Part shown: positions 11,076 through 22,247 of the stretch, piece by piece
Position numbering within the stretch: position 1 is the first letter of the stretch
Layout of the letters: every line of letters starts with the position of its first letter
Source of the DNA: Rutidosis leptorrhynchoides
Lineage: Eukaryota > Streptophyta > Magnoliopsida > Asterales > Asteraceae
Assembly: GCF_046630445.1 (NCBI RefSeq)
Contig: NC_092338.1
Location: 222,591,501 to 222,655,500, forward strand
Length of the DNA stretch: 64,000 nt
Direction: 5' to 3'
Notes under the pieces: model-generated
Seen by the model: only the letters and a program-made list of their open reading frames with translations
What the model was told of the DNA's origin: nothing
The model's database searches: none
Translations under genes and position numbers: made by a program

Positions 11076-11620
11076 GGGAAATTGATGAAAGTACACATTT
11101 TTTTAAGGCTTCAAACAAAATACATTTTTTTTAAAAAATTGTCTTTTTACACCATTCGGTAGACGGGATTTCTGTCTACCACCTTTATGTGTCGTCTACT
11201 ACCATTTTTACAAAGTAGTAGACAGTAACAACAAGGTAATAGACAGTGAGAACAAAGCAGTAGACAGCTAATTACAAGGTAGCTGACCGTCTACTGCCTT
11301 GTTGTTACTGTCTACTACCTTGTTGTAGGTGTCGACTGATATGTATTATTGGTGTCGACACCTACAACAAGGTAGTAGACAGTAACAACAAGGCAGTAGA
11401 CGGTCAGCTACCTTGTAATTGGCTGTCTACTGCTTTGTTCTCACTGTCTACTACCTTGTTGTTACTGTCTACTACTTTGTAAAAATGGTAGTAGACGACA
11501 GATAAAGGTGGTAGACAGAAATTCCGTCTACCGAATGGTGTAAAAAGACAAATTTTTTTTTTTAAAAAAGTGTATTTTGTTTGAAGCCCTTAAAAAAAAG
11601 TGTATTTTGAACAATTTCCC
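11076..11620. mobile_element. Long-inverted-repeat foldback MITE, Mutator-like
   Basis: Nearly the whole 545 bp is one inverted repeat. Arms of about 260 bp are separated by a loop of about 17 nt (11337-11353), with GTCGAC at both arm tips. The ends are GGGAAATTG and CAATTTCCC. The flanks TTTAAAATC (11067-11075) and TTTAAAGTC (11621-11629) form a 9-bp duplication with one change, the length typical of Mutator-like elements. Each arm contains diverged repeats of a GTAGACAGTAACAACAAGG-like unit. It is non-coding, and a transcript would fold into a very stable hairpin able to feed small-RNA production. Confidence 0.85.
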
Positions 11621-11629
11621 TTTAAAGTC

Positions 11630-12055
11630 TGCTCTTATCAGCTATTTCTTCAGTCAAAAGGCTATATATTTCTTTAGGAACTTTTAGAATATATTGATAT
11701 ATATGCTTATTGGTTAATAATTCATATTCATATATGAGAATAAAAGTATACGGAGTATATTATGTTAATGACGAAAGATAATACAAAACAGTGTAAACAA
11801 AAAAGCTGTTATCATATATATAAACAGTAGCCAAACTACATAACCATGTAAGACGGATAGTAGTGCAGCGTGATCAACCCTTTTTGGCCACCATCGCGCC
11901 CCCGTAGCGCCTCTATGGGGCGCGATCAACTTTTTTTTTTTTTTTTTGCAGGCGTGATGAACGCATCACGTGAAGGTGATGGAGGCTGGAACCAATGAGG
12001 ATATGACACGTGTTTTGACCGTTGAAATTAGCCGTTTGATTTTTTTTTTTCCTTT
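11630..12055. other. Leader region of the PIF/Harbinger unit, left edge uncertain
   Basis: It holds a GC-rich patch (about 11890-11935, GGGGCGCGATC) followed by a poly-T run. A similar GATC-plus-poly-T block occurs inverted near 14595-14615, so both may be subterminal parts of one DNA transposon. The termini themselves could not be fixed. Confidence 0.3.
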
Positions 12056-12066
12056 CTATATAAATA
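12056..12066 (+). promoter_or_regulatory. TATA box before the Harbinger transposase
   Basis: CTATATAAATA sits about 88 bp upstream of the first plausible ATG (12144) and is followed by a CA-rich leader. The ORF at 13862 has an almost identical element. Confidence 0.6.
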
Positions 12067-12143
12067 CCCCAACTCTTATACCATTTTTCACACACATTTC
12101 ATTCAATATCATTAAAATTCCTATTCTATACTTCAAAAAACAA

Positions 12144-13461
12144 AATGGTACGAGGGTTGTTCAAAATGTTTATTATTTGGGATTCCGACGATGAAGACGA
12201 TTTGGATTTTTTTACGAGAAATGACCGAAGAATTAGATGCTGAAGAAGCTGAAGAAGCTGCCAACGATGAACTCGAAAGCCTTGAGTTTACCTTCGTAGA
12301 GATCGTGAAGAAGCAGGTAAAAATTTACACAAACATTATTTTCAAGAGCATCCAACATATCTTGATCGTTGGTTTAGAAGAAGTTATAGAATGAGTAGAG
12401 ATTTATTTTTACGCATCCAAAATGACATATTTAGTTATGATGTAGAACCTTTACCTAGTCCTTTCGAGTATTTTATACAAAAAAGAGATGCGCTTGGTAG
12501 ACTAGGTTTTACTACCGAGCAAAAGATTACACATGCGTTGCCTCAATTGGCGTATGGTACAACAGCAGACATGTTTGATGGATATTTACAAATGTCGGAA
12601 GACACATTAATAATATGTCTTAATATGTTTTGTAAGTGTGTTCTGGAACTTTATGTTGACGAATATTTGAGAAAACCAACTAGTAGCGATATAACTCGGT
12701 TGTATAGCGCTCATGAGGAAAAGCACGGTTTCAAGGGAATGCTTGGAAGCATTGACTGCATGCATTGAAAGTGAAAAAATTGTCCAGTTGCTTGGAAAGG
12801 GCAATATACTAGCGGTCATCAAGGTCACCCAACCATCGTTCTAGAAGCAGTTGCTTCATATGATAGGTGGATTTGGCATGCATTCTTTGGTGCTGCGGGT
12901 GCAAACAACGATGTGAATGCTTTGAATCAATCTTCGTTATTCGATGACATCAAAAATGGAAATGCACCATTTGCTCCATTTATTGTTAATGGTCATGATT
13001 ACTTGAATGGTTATTATTTAGCCGATGGGATTTACCCAGATTGGGCAACATTAATGAAGGCGTATTCGACACCAACCGATGAGCCACGTGCAAAATTCAA
13101 ATAATTTCAAGAAAGTGCACGTAAAGATGTCGAGAGAACATTTTGTGTTCTTTAAGGTAGATTCCATATTTTACAAATGGTTGGACGCCCACATAGTGTG
13201 AACAAGTTAAGACGAATATTGTATTGTTGTGTGCTCTTGCACAACATGATAGTCGAGGATAACGGGTTTAACATTACATGGCTCGAGGAAGAATTACTTG
13301 CCACTGATGAAGCAAATCCTAACTATATAAGGAATCGATCTACAAGTCGTGATATACGAGAACAAGAAATACGAGATAGAAACGTTCATGACCAACTTCG
13401 ACATGATCTTACTGAACACATTTGGAGTCTTCCCCCAAACTTTAGAACTATGAATGCTTAA
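12144..13461 (+). pseudogene. PIF/Harbinger transposase, inactive
   Basis: The order matches plant HARBI1-like DDE transposases. An acidic N-terminus (DSDDEDDLDFF, EELDAEEAEEAA) precedes a REEAGKNLHKHYFQEHPTYL block and MSRDLFLRIQNDIF. The catalytic triad context is GSIDCMH (first Asp), YYLADGIYPDW (second Asp) and RKDVERTFCVL (Glu), followed by the conserved C-terminal LLHNMIVED. It is dead: the conserved WKWKNCP motif reads stop-K-stop-KNCP (both Trp codons changed to TGA, near 12766-12774). Two more stops lie near 13102 and 13154, and the acidic N-terminus is in other frames than the core. The damage is mostly point-like, so it is moderately old. The companion Myb-like ORF usual for the superfamily was not found; a different ORF follows at 13862. 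Confidence 0.85.
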
Positions 13462-13551
13462 ATTTTGTCATTGTTGTATTTTGAATTTCAATAAATTGTT
13501 GTATTTTAAATAAATTGTGTAATTTTAATTTTCAATAAATCGTGTAATTTC

Positions 13552-13770
13552 AACATTGGATTCGTTCAAATATGCTTTTGCATCATATGCTCAACAGAGA
13601 TGCTCTGTATAAATTGTTGCTTTAATAAAGCTGTGTTGAGCAGAGATGCTTTGTATAAAGTTGTGTTGAACACAGATGCTCTGTTAAAAGCTATATTCCA
13701 CTATTACTTTATTAAAGCTGTATTCAACATGTGTCTTTAATTCAAACATTGGATTCGCTCAAACAAGTGC
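13552..13770. repeat. Short diverged direct repeats between two ORFs
   Basis: AACATTGGATTCG(T/C)TCAAA occurs at about 13552 and again at about 13745. Between them the motif AGATGCT(C/T)TGT recurs three times (about 13608, 13645, 13673), mixed with AAAGCTGTGTT variants. It looks like local duplication in the spacer downstream of the transposase. Confidence 0.5.
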
Positions 13771-13779
13771 TTCTACCCC

Positions 13780-13789
13780 TATAAATACA
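13780..13789 (+). promoter_or_regulatory. TATA box of the ORF at 13862
   Basis: CTATAAATAC lies about 80 bp upstream of the chosen ATG, followed by a CA/CT-rich leader like that of the transposase at 12056. Confidence 0.6.
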
Positions 13790-13861
13790 ACCCCTCAATT
13801 GTTAACAAACCACACCTCATACACTTATCTCTCTACTAAATCTAAAATTTATAAGTTCAAA

Positions 13862-14335
13862 ATGTCTCAGATGAATGTTATGCTTCAAGTTAACTATGAT
13901 GGGGAATTCGACCGCGAGGTCAAGAATTACTCCACCGTCAATTCTGAACAGAGGGAGTATTGCATGAATGTCCGAAATTATCCGTTGTCTGAACTACTTG
14001 ATTTTCTCAAAGAGGACATACCTCTTGCATTCTCACAAGTGTGGTTCTTCAAGGAACCCAATGTTCCAACCAGTCTTCTTAAAGATGAAGAAGACTGGAC
14101 CATGCTTGTGGGTCGAGCAGTGACCAGCAACGAAATCATCAAGTTGTATATCGAGTTCCGGGATGAGAGCGAAAACATTGTGTCTGATGAAGAGGACACG
14201 TGCCCTGCGGGCCACAATAAGACACGGACTGCAAATTCTATTCGTCTGATTCTCCTGATCTCAATGATTTCAAAATGTTTTGTTGTATTATCGTTGTTTA
14301 GCTTTATTATCGTTATTATTGTGTTTAATCTTTAG
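13862..14335 (+). CDS. Unrecognised 157-aa protein, possible second ORF of the DNA transposon
   Basis: The start at 13862 (MSQMNVMLQVNY) was chosen over the in-frame 13799 codon because a TATA box and leader precede it. The product begins with a beta-rich segment (VMLQVNYDGEFDRE), then an acidic, Trp-containing middle (VWFFKEPNVP, KDEEDWTMLV, IIKLYIEFRDES), and ends in a hydrophobic C-terminus (FVVLSLFSFIIVIIVF) that may be an accidental run-on rather than a true membrane helix. An AATAAA signal (about 14368) and an A-rich tract follow. The promoter and leader resemble those of the neighbouring transposase, so it could be an accessory transposon ORF. The N-terminal layout recalls PB1-like domains fused to plant transposases, but that is only a guess. 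Confidence 0.5.
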   Translation: MSQMNVMLQVNYDGEFDREVKNYSTVNSEQREYCMNVRNYPLSELLDFLKEDIPLAFSQVWFFKEPNVPTSLLKDEEDWTMLVGRAVTSNEIIKLYIEFRDESENIVSDEEDTCPAGHNKTRTANSIRLILLISMISKCFVVLSLFSFIIVIIVFNL

Positions 14336-14408
14336 TTTCAAAAAATTGTAACCGTGATTTTGTTTTAATAAAAGTGACGTTAAAAAAAAAAATTAGTGAT
14401 TTATATTT

Positions 14409-14410
<2 letters not shown>

Positions 14411-14475
<65 letters not shown>
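14411..14475. repeat. (TAA)n microsatellite
   Basis: About 21 perfect AAT/TAA trinucleotides. Confidence 0.95.
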
Positions 14476-14477
<2 letters not shown>

Positions 14478-14849
14478 TGAAAAACTAAATTAAAATTAAC
14501 TCATCACATAACCATCACGCCCACCACTACAAACTCCAATACGCCCTCACCCCTATCACATTTGCCAACTCAGCACTATACCCCACAAAAACCTAAAAAA
14601 AAAAAACCGATCACTCCCATCACCCCATCACCACTAAATAAGGTCTAATAGAATTTGAACAGAAAAAACAAAACAAGTTTCAACCTTAGGGCAGGACAGT
14701 TTCAACGTAATACTAAGTCATTAACTAGTTATTTCCTTGCCATGCCAATTACGTATAGTAGTCAGGTACGTACGACTTCAGTTTCGTCTAAACGTACATG
14801 TCTACATCTGAAAATGCATGTTAAGCTGGCCTCTAAGTAAGCATGTTGT
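14476..14849. other. Upstream region of the cysteine protease
   Basis: No coding potential. The left part is CA/AC-rich (CACTACAAACTCC, CCCATCACCCCATCACC) and may hold the right edge of the DNA transposon; the right part is the presumed protease promoter. Confidence 0.45.
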
Positions 14850-14859
14850 CTATTTATAG
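14850..14859 (+). promoter_or_regulatory. TATA box of the cysteine protease
   Basis: CTATTTATAG about 110 bp before the ATG at 14963. It is the only good TATA match at a suitable distance. Confidence 0.5.
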
Positions 14860-15375
14860 AACAACTTCACAGGTTTAAAAATACATCCACATCTTTTATT
14901 TATCTTATAGTAAGATTAAAATCAGAGTCCTAATTAATTAACATCAGAAGTCAAACGAAGCAATGGGTTTGTCAATGAATAATAGATGGGTCCTCCTAGC
15001 AGTGCTACTAGTTTTCGGGATGTGGGCATGTCAAGTCACATCTCGAACCCTATCCGAAGAGACCATGTTACAAAAGCATCAACAATGGATGGCTCGTTAC
15101 GGACGTGTATATAAAGATGAGTTAGAGAAAGAAATGCGCTTCAAGATATTTAAGGATAATGCGGCGTATGTAGAATCATTCAACAATGCTGGGAACCGGG
15201 GTTACACTCTCGGTCTCAATGCATTTGCAGACCAAACGAACGAGGAGTTTAAAGCCACTCGTAATGGATTTAAGTTCCCATCTAAGCCAACAACTACTCA
15301 AACCACGCCTTTCAAAAATGAACATGTGACTGCGGTTCCATCTAGCATGGACTGGAGGAAGAAAGGAGCCGTTAC

Positions 15376-15755
15376 TGTTAGAAATAGGAGGTTATGTATA
15401 TTATTTGTGGAAGAGTGGATTGATGATTTTTAGAAGTTAGATTGATCTTGAAAGCTTTTATTTTATTGCTTATTGCTTGCTTTGCTTGATTACAAATGAG
15501 GGGTGAAGCCCTCTATTTATACTACTCAATGGAGTAGTCTAGATCACTCCATCATCTACTACTATCTAGATATTTCCTAGTATTTCTAGACCTAGATATT
15601 TTACAAGATTATTCTACACACATTCTACACACTTTCACTACTACATATTACAAGAAGCTTCTACATAATGGGCTATAATCTTGATCCAAAATATTTGTAT
15701 ACTTGCAAGCCCAAATCCAAAACAAATAGCCCACAATCAAGTTTAGTTTCCAACA
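15376..15755 (-). repeat. 3' LTR of the Copia element (left copy)
   Basis: Starts TGTTAGAAATAGG and ends TTTCCAACA on the plus strand; 380 bp, same as the right copy by eye. Confidence 0.95.
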
Positions 15756-18700
15756 GCCCCCCTTAAACTTGATTTCGTCACTCCGAGCATATTCCGTAAT
15801 CTCTGAAAAGTCTCGTGTTTTAGAGGCTTTGTGAAAATATCAGCAACTTGGTCGAATGACTTCGTGTACTTTATCTGCACCTCTTTATTTGTAACACACT
15901 CCCTGATGAAATGGTATTTCGTATCGATGTGCTTGCTTCGATCATGGAAGACTGGATTCTTTGCTAGAGCAATCGCAGACTTGTTATCCACATATATCTC
16001 CGTAGCTTCCTTTTGAAAAAACTTAAGCTCATTTAGTAACTTCCTGAGCCATATTGCATGACAGGTGCACGATGTTGCTGCTACAAACTCGGCTTCACAC
16101 GTTGACAGAGTCACAATGGGTTGCTTCTTCGAGCTCCATGTGAACGCCGTATCTCCCATATAGAACACGAAACCACTCGTACTCTTACGATCATCTATGT
16201 CTCCAGCCCAATCACTATCACTGTATCCAACTAGCTTGAAGTGCTCAGAAGGCGAATAAAACAGGCCATAGTCAATCGTACCTTTGATGTAGCGAAGTAT
16301 CCTCTTGGCCGCCTTCAAGTGATTTATTGTAGGTGCTTCCATGTATCGACTTACTAGTCCAACTCCGTAGAGAATATCTGGCCTCGTGCAGGTTAGGTAC
16401 CTCAGACTTCCAACCAAACTCTTGTATTGTGTTGGGTCCACCAAGTATCCTTCATCATCTTTTGACAATTTTAGATTGCAATCCACCGGTGTATTCATTG
16501 ACTTGCAGTCATTCATCTTAAACTTCTTGAGCACCTCATTCGCATAACCTTCTTGGGATATGAATATTCCTTCTTTCTTTTGTTTTACCTCGATCCCAAG
16601 ATAGTAAGCCATAAGTCCAATGTCGGTCATCTCGAACTCCCGAACCATTGCTTTCTTGAACTCCTCAAACATTTTGGGATTACTACCGGTGAATATCAAG
16701 TCATCCACGTATAGGCACACAATCATAACATCTCCATCATTGCTAACTTTGGTGTAGAGGGCATGCTCATGGGGGCATTTCGTAAAGTCATTCTGTTGGA
16801 AATACTTGTCTATCCTGCTATTCCATGCCCGAGGCGCTTGCTTCAACCCGTATAAGGCCTTTTTCAATTTTAGCACCTTATTCTCTTGGCCTTTCACGAT
16901 GTATCCCAAAGGTTGTTCTATATAGACTTCTTCTTCTAAGTGGCCATTAAGGAACGCAGATTTGACATCCATTTGATAAATCTTCCAATTATGTTGAGCC
17001 GCAAGTGAGATTATCAATCTTATAGTTTCTAGACGAGCAACGGGAGCAAATACCTCGTCATAGTCTATGCCGGCTCGTTGACTATATCCCTTCGCCACCA
17101 ACCTTGCCTTATATCTTTCAACTTCACCTTTGGAATTCTTCTTGGCCTTGTACACCCATTTTACACCAATAGCCTTATGTCCCTTTGGTAGTGTGGCAAG
17201 ATCCCACGTACTATTCTTCTCGATTGCTTGAATCTCTTCGTCCATAGCATGTTTCCACTTTTGGCTTTTTGCTGCATCTTCATAACTTATTGGCTCACAG
17301 TCGGCAAGAAGACAGAACAATGATAGATCCTCCATAGGCTGGGTTACCTCGTACAACTCCTCAATGCTCCTTGTGTGATGTTGTAGCCTACTTGATTCGC
17401 CTCCTGATGTTGGTGTCACTTCATTAGGTGTAGTGGTTGGAGTACGTGGAGAGTGCGGAGATGGTGTACTAGAAGATTCTTGAACTTCTATATATTCTTC
17501 GTTCCTTGCAGTACTCTCGAATGGATAAGGGAGAAAGTCGTAGTTCTCCTCTTCGGGAACATTCCAATCCCATGTTGCTTCTTCATTGAACACCACATCT
17601 CGACTTGAGATTACTTTACCGGTCTTGGGATTGTATAACTTGTAACCCTTCGAACTTGAGTCATAGCCCACGAATATGAGTTTATCGCTTTTATCATCGA
17701 GCTTCGTCCTCTTCTGATCTGGCACATGAGCATATGCCACACTTCCGAACACTCGAAGGTGTAAGATGCCGGGCTTCCTTCCACTCCAAGCTTCAATGGG
17801 CGTTTTGTTCTTGACGCTTCTAGTGGGCGAGCGATTTGCTAGATAGATCGCACAGTCCACTGCCTCAGCCCAAAACTCCTTAGGCATCCTTTTGCTCTTT
17901 AACATACTCCGGGCCATATCAAGAATGGTCCTATTTTTTCTTTCCGCAACACCATTTTGTTGAGGTGAATATGGAAGAGTTATAGGACGTCGTAAGCCAT
18001 TGTTGTCGCAAAATTCCTTGAATTCCTTGGATGTAAACTCTCCTCCATGATCGGATCTCATCGCCTTTATGGTGAGACCACTTTGATTCTCCACAAACGC
18101 TTTAAACTTCTTGAACATTCCAAAAGCTTCCGACTTTTCTTTTAGAAAATAGACCCATGTCTTTCGACTAAAATCATCAATGAATAGAAGAAAATATCTA
18201 TTTTTACCAAAAGACGGTGGGCTTATGGGTCCACACACATCCGTGTGAATAAGTTCTAGAGGTTTCTTCGCTCTACTAGAAGCTTCTGTTGGAAAACTGT
18301 TTCGGAAGTGCTTTCCTAGAAGGCATCCTTCACATATTTGATCCGGATGATTAATTGGAGGCAAACCCTTCACCATTCCTTTACTTGATAATAATTTTAA
18401 CCCTCCAAAATTTAAGTGCCCATATCTCATGTGCCAAAGCCAAGAATTATCTTTGAAACATGCTTTTAAACATCTTGGAATGTCATGTTGAATATTTAGC
18501 ATGAACATCCTATTCGTTGACATTGGCACCTTAGCAATCAAACCTCCTTTTTGGTCTCTTAAAGAAAGAGTACGATTTATCATGTGAATATCATAGCCTT
18601 TCTCTAAGAGTTGTCCAATACTCAGTATATTCGTCTTCATATTAGGCACATAATACACGTTAGAGATAAATTGATGCCTTCCATTTTTCAAGCGGATGAG

Positions 18701-19870
18701 AATCTTACCTTTGCCTTTAACCGGGACTTTAGAGGAATCTCCGAAGGTGATATTTCCACTAATTACCTCGTCTAACTCCACAAACATGTTTTTGTCACCG
18801 CACATATGGTTGCTTGCACCCGTGTCGAGATACCACAAATTTGATTCTCCGTTATCTTCACCTTTGCATGCTAGTAACAAAGTGTTTTTCACGGCTTCGG
18901 TATCTTCTTGCACTAAATTTGCTCTTTCTTGCACGTAATTGTCTGACTTCTCGCATTCCGAAGCATAATGGCCAAATTTATGACAATTATAGCATTTGGT
19001 TTGAGAATTGTCATACCTTGGCCTTCTACTTGTGTAGCCTCTGTCGCGACCTCTTGTCGGGTGAAAATTTTGACTTCTTTCTTCATTTCTGTAAGAACTA
19101 TAACCTCCACGTTTGATATATCCTTGTCCTCGTCCTCGGCCACGTACTTGACCACGACCTCGTTGACTCGGTTGATGAGTCTTTTCACTACTCTCTTCCT
19201 TGAAAGACAGTTTTGCTTGTAAAGCTTGCTCCAAAGGCTCCTTATTTTTCTTATTGAACCTCTCTTCATGGGCTTGTAGTGAACCCATGAGTTCATCTAT
19301 AGTCATTGATTCTAGATCTTTAGATTCTTCGATGGCTACGACTATATAGTCGAATTTCGAATCTAATGATCTAAGAATCTTCTCAATGACTCTTACATCA
19401 CTTAGAGTTTCACCATTCCTCTTTAATTGATTGACAATCGCCAAGACTCTTGTAAAATAATCGGAAATTGATTCTGAGTCTTTCTTATTTAAGGATTCGA
19501 ACTCACCTCGTAGTGTTTGTAGTCGAACCTTTTTCACCTTTTCAACTCCCTTGTGAGAATTCTCCAAGATCTCCCATGCTTTCTTGGCGGTGGTTGCACT
19601 TGCAATTTTCTCAAAAGCTCCATCATCTACACTTTGTTGGATGATGGAAAGAGCCTTTTGATCGTTCGTCTTCATTAATTTTTTCTCCTTGCCGAGAGGA
19701 CCTTTTTCTGCAGGTTCCTCATAGCCTTCCTCCACAATCTCCCATAAGTCTTGTCCACCTAGGAAGGTCTTCATTTGGATGCTCCATCGATCATAATTAT
19801 CCTTTGTGAGGCGAGGAAATGTGATGACATTGTTGGCCATCATCTTGTCGAACCAAGCTCTTGATACCAA
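15743..19870 (-). CDS. Copia gag-pol polyprotein
   Basis: A single long frame of about 1375 codons; the natural start is probably the [12 protein letters not shown] segment near its beginning. Domains in Ty1/Copia order: UBN2-type gag, a zinc knuckle ([14 protein letters not shown]), protease ([12 protein letters not shown]), the integrase core ([30 protein letters not shown]), reverse transcriptase ([10 protein letters not shown], then [11 protein letters not shown]) and RNase H ([10 protein letters not shown]). It is the coding part of the element that interrupts the protease and is unrelated to the host gene. The lineage within Copia was not assigned. Confidence 0.93.
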   Translation of the reverse strand: MVSRAWFDKMMANNVITFPRLTKDNYDRWSIQMKTFLGGQDLWEIVEEGYEEPAEKGPLGKEKKLMKTNDQKALSIIQQSVDDGAFEKIASATTAKKAWEILENSHKGVEKVKKVRLQTLRGEFESLNKKDSESISDYFTRVLAIVNQLKRNGETLSDVRVIEKILRSLDSKFDYIVVAIEESKDLESMTIDELMGSLQAHEERFNKKNKEPLEQALQAKLSFKEESSEKTHQPSQRGRGQVRGRGRGQGYIKRGGYSSYRNEERSQNFHPTRGRDRGYTSRRPRYDNSQTKCYNCHKFGHYASECEKSDNYVQERANLVQEDTEAVKNTLLLACKGEDNGESNLWYLDTGASNHMCGDKNMFVELDEVISGNITFGDSSKVPVKGKGKILIRLKNGRHQFISNVYYVPNMKTNILSIGQLLEKGYDIHMINRTLSLRDQKGGLIAKVPMSTNRMFMLNIQHDIPRCLKACFKDNSWLWHMRYGHLNFGGLKLLSSKGMVKGLPPINHPDQICEGCLLGKHFRNSFPTEASSRAKKPLELIHTDVCGPISPPSFGKNRYFLLFIDDFSRKTWVYFLKEKSEAFGMFKKFKAFVENQSGLTIKAMRSDHGGEFTSKEFKEFCDNNGLRRPITLPYSPQQNGVAERKNRTILDMARSMLKSKRMPKEFWAEAVDCAIYLANRSPTRSVKNKTPIEAWSGRKPGILHLRVFGSVAYAHVPDQKRTKLDDKSDKLIFVGYDSSSKGYKLYNPKTGKVISSRDVVFNEEATWDWNVPEEENYDFLPYPFESTARNEEYIEVQESSSTPSPHSPRTPTTTPNEVTPTSGGESSRLQHHTRSIEELYEVTQPMEDLSLFCLLADCEPISYEDAAKSQKWKHAMDEEIQAIEKNSTWDLATLPKGHKAIGVKWVYKAKKNSKGEVERYKARLVAKGYSQRAGIDYDEVFAPVARLETIRLIISLAAQHNWKIYQMDVKSAFLNGHLEEEVYIEQPLGYIVKGQENKVLKLKKALYGLKQAPRAWNSRIDKYFQQNDFTKCPHEHALYTKVSNDGDVMIVCLYVDDLIFTGSNPKMFEEFKKAMVREFEMTDIGLMAYYLGIEVKQKKEGIFISQEGYANEVLKKFKMNDCKSMNTPVDCNLKLSKDDEGYLVDPTQYKSLVGSLRYLTCTRPDILYGVGLVSRYMEAPTINHLKAAKRILRYIKGTIDYGLFYSPSEHFKLVGYSDSDWAGDIDDRKSTSGFVFYMGDTAFTWSSKKQPIVTLSTCEAEFVAATSCTCHAIWLRKLLNELKFFQKEATEIYVDNKSAIALAKNPVFHDRSKHIDTKYHFIRECVTNKEVQIKYTKSFDQVADIFTKPLKHETFQRLRNMLGVTKSSLRGAVGN

Positions 19871-19872
19871 TT

Positions 19873-20252
19873 TGTTAGAAATAGGAGGTTATGTATATTA
19901 TTTGTGGAAGAGTGGATTGATGATTTTTAGAAGTTAGATTGATCTTGAAAGCTTTTATTTTATTGCTTATTGCTTGCTTTGCTTGATTACAAATGAGGGG
20001 TGAAGCCCTCTATTTATACTACTCAATGGAGTAGTCTAGATCACTCCATCATCTACTACTATCTAGATATTTCCTAGTATTTCTAGACCTAGATATTTTA
20101 CAAGATTATTCTACACACATTCTACACACTTTCACTACTACATATTACAAGAAGCTTCTACATAATGGGCTATAATCTTGATCCAAAATATTTGTATACT
20201 TGCAAGCCCAAATCCAAAACAAATAGCCCACAATCAAGTTTAGTTTCCAACA
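19873..20252 (-). repeat. 5' LTR of the Copia element (right copy)
   Basis: Same 380-bp sequence as 15376-15755; the primer-binding site adjoins its inner edge. Confidence 0.95.
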
Positions 20253-20960
20253 GTTACCCCAATCAAGGATCAAGGTCAATGTGGTAAGCCCCTTCGTAAA
20301 TTACAAATCAAACCCGTACTCTTGTTTTCGTGTTAACTTATTCGTTTAAATTAACATTTGATAATTTACAGGAAGTTGTTGGGCGTTTTCGACAATCGCT
20401 GCTACCGAAGGAATTACTCAACTGACCACCGGGAAACTGATTTCGCTATCGGAGCAAGAGCTGGTGGATTGTGACAGAAGCGGTGAAGATCAAGGGTGTG
20501 AAGGCGGTTACATGGACGGTGGGTTCACGTTTATTGTCAAAAACAAAGGTATCAATACCGAAGCAGCTTACCCTTACAAGGCCGCAGATGGAACGTGCAA
20601 CACAAAAGAAGAAGCAATTCATGCAGCCAAGATTACCGGACATGAGGATGTACCTGTCAACAGTGAGTCAGCGTTATTAAAGGCCGTTGCAATGCAACCT
20701 GTTTCTGTTGCCATTGATGCCGGAGATTATGACTTCCAGCTATACTCGAGCGGTGTTTTTAATGGAACTTGTGGCACTGAATTAGACCATGGGGTTACGG
20801 CAGTTGGGTATGGAACTAGTGATGATGGTGTCAAGTATTGGCTGGTGAAAAATTCGTGGGGAACGAGTTGGGGTGAAGAAGGGTACATCAGGATGCAAAG
20901 AGATGTTGAAGCTAAAGAAGGCTTATGTGGCATTGCTATGATGGCCTCATATCCAACCGC

Positions 20961-20963
<3 letters not shown>

Positions 20964-21040
<77 letters not shown>
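20964..21040. repeat. (AT)n microsatellite directly after the protease stop codon
   Basis: About 38 AT dinucleotides beginning at the TAA stop, so it forms the start of the protease 3' UTR. An Ile/Tyr repeat ORF on the minus strand is an artefact. Confidence 0.95.
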
Positions 21041-21044
<4 letters not shown>

Positions 21045-21336
21045 GAATTGTCGTTTTATTAATTCCTTCACTATCCTGGTTCGTATGTTTCGAATTGTCT
21101 CGTGAAATCCGGAGACTGTATGTAAAACTTGGTGCATTTGTATATAAATCAATTATTACTATAATCTTTACTAAAAAAAACTTATTCTAGTGATTTTCTT
21201 GAACTAGTTTTGATATAAGTCTCGATCCATAACTTACAATTTGTAAAAATATATATTTCTTAATTGAAATGTACAAAAGAGACGATAAACAAATACTACA
21301 TGAATTTGACAAAATGTCATAAGATAGATCGACGAT

Positions 21337-21616
21337 GCTGGCCTAAAATAGTAACTTGCTGACTTGACTATTCACGTTTTCCGCCACTAGGGTTAGATTT
21401 GGTGCAAAGTGCCCATCGGCCGTTGGCTCTTCTACGCTTTATCACAGATCTTCCACTTGTAGTTCTCATTCTTAGCTGGCCTAAAATAATAACTTGCTGA
21501 CTTGACTATTCACGTTTTCCGCCACTAGGGTTAGATTTGGTGCAAAGTGCCCATCGGCCGTTGGCTCTTCTACGCTTAATTTGTCACAGATCTTCCACTT
21601 GTAGTTCTCATTTTTA
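21337..21616. repeat. 138-bp tandem duplication
   Basis: Copy 1 is 21337-21474 and copy 2 is 21475-21616. Both start GCTGGCCTAAAATA and share CACTAGGGTTAGATTTGGTG and the following 50 bp with few changes. On the minus strand copy 2 is open (NYKWKICDKLSVEEP and on to a stop), continuous with an upstream open stretch to about 21712 next to an acceptor-like TTAG. It may be the end of a minus-strand gene, but two frames are open and I cannot choose between them. Confidence 0.7.
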
Positions 21617-22065
21617 AACGAAAGCCACGTGTTCGGGGCTAAAGATTTTCGAAACCGTTTCCTCTTTGTTTGAGCAAGTTGATACCCTTTGGCTGCTCTC
21701 AGTCCAGTGATAGACCTAATTCAGGGAAATAAAATGTTCTAATAATCATCATAAAATTAAAATTTATCAAAATCAAATATCAACTATATCTACCATATGG
21801 GCCTGATTTTCAAACTTCCCAGCAAGTAACACATAGAAGTGTTTAAATGACTAACATGAATATGGTAACGAACATCATCAAATTGTTGATATTACTAACT
21901 AATGAAGTTGGTATTTGCAAGAACATTATGTTACAAAAAAAACAGTAATATCATATGATATGACCATATGCATGCATAGGCAACACCAACACTAACACCA
22001 GAACTAATGAACTTAAGAGTGTATAAATGACAGTGAAATAAGAAGCCGTAAATGTCGTGGCTAAA
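21617..22065. other. No supported gene; possible minus-strand exon edges
   Basis: AT-rich, with one acceptor-like site on the minus strand near 21712. No recognisable protein or repeat. Confidence 0.4.
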
Positions 22066-22247
22066 ACAACAACAACAAAACCCAATACCACTTAAGTGGT
22101 GTATGGGGGAGGTGAGATGTAGACAATCCTTCCCCTATCCGATAATAAAGACAAGTCATTTTTTCACATAGAGTGAAAAAACACGAGAAAGTCATCCCTC
22201 TCTCTATTCGACTGATAGAGAGATTGCTTCCGAGTGGACCTCCGACC
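22066..22247 (-). mobile_element. SINE, TTG-tailed family, copy 3
   Basis: On the minus strand it starts GGTCGGAGGTCCACTCGGAA, carries GGGGAAGGATTGTCTACAT and CCCCATACACCACT, and ends in a GTTGTTGTTG tail. It matches copy 1 over its whole length at roughly 80%. Confidence 0.7.

Larger units (their letters stand above)
15376..20252 (-). mobile_element. Copia LTR retrotransposon, looks whole and very young
   Basis: A 4877-bp element in the coding exon of the protease, flanked by a perfect GTTAC duplication (15371-15375, 20253-20257). The two 380-bp LTRs look identical by eye, and one long gag-pol frame lies between them on the minus strand. The primer-binding site beside the right LTR reads TGGTATCAAGAGC on the minus strand (tRNA-iMet type), and the purine tract beside the left LTR is AAGGGGGGC. 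It looks whole. Identical LTRs indicate a very recent insertion, possibly within the species. Confidence 0.95.
14963..20964 (+). pseudogene. SAG12-like papain-family cysteine protease, split by a Copia insertion
   Basis: Exon 1 starts at 14963 and is interrupted at 15375 by the Copia element. It resumes at 20258 and ends at a GTAAG donor (20284). Exon 2 is 20372-20964. Host coding sequence is about 1032 bp, or 343 residues, the normal size for SAG12-type enzymes. Visible parts: a hydrophobic signal peptide (WVLLAVLLVFGMWAC), an I29 propeptide with an ERFNIN-type helix (EMRFKIFKDN) and LGLNAFADQTNEEF. The mature start is near AVPSSMDWR. Exon 2 gives the catalytic Cys (SCWAFS), GCEGGYMD, the His ([11 protein letters not shown]) and the Asn ([14 protein letters not shown]). 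Such enzymes act in vacuoles or senescence-associated compartments in protein breakdown. The insertion lies before the catalytic Cys, so the allele should be null unless a transcript splices the element out. Everything else in the host frame is undamaged, which fits a recent hit. Confidence 0.92.

Noticed and set aside
20961-21152. Minus-strand Ile/Tyr-repeat ORF
   Set aside because: Also an (AT)n artefact, in the protease 3' UTR.
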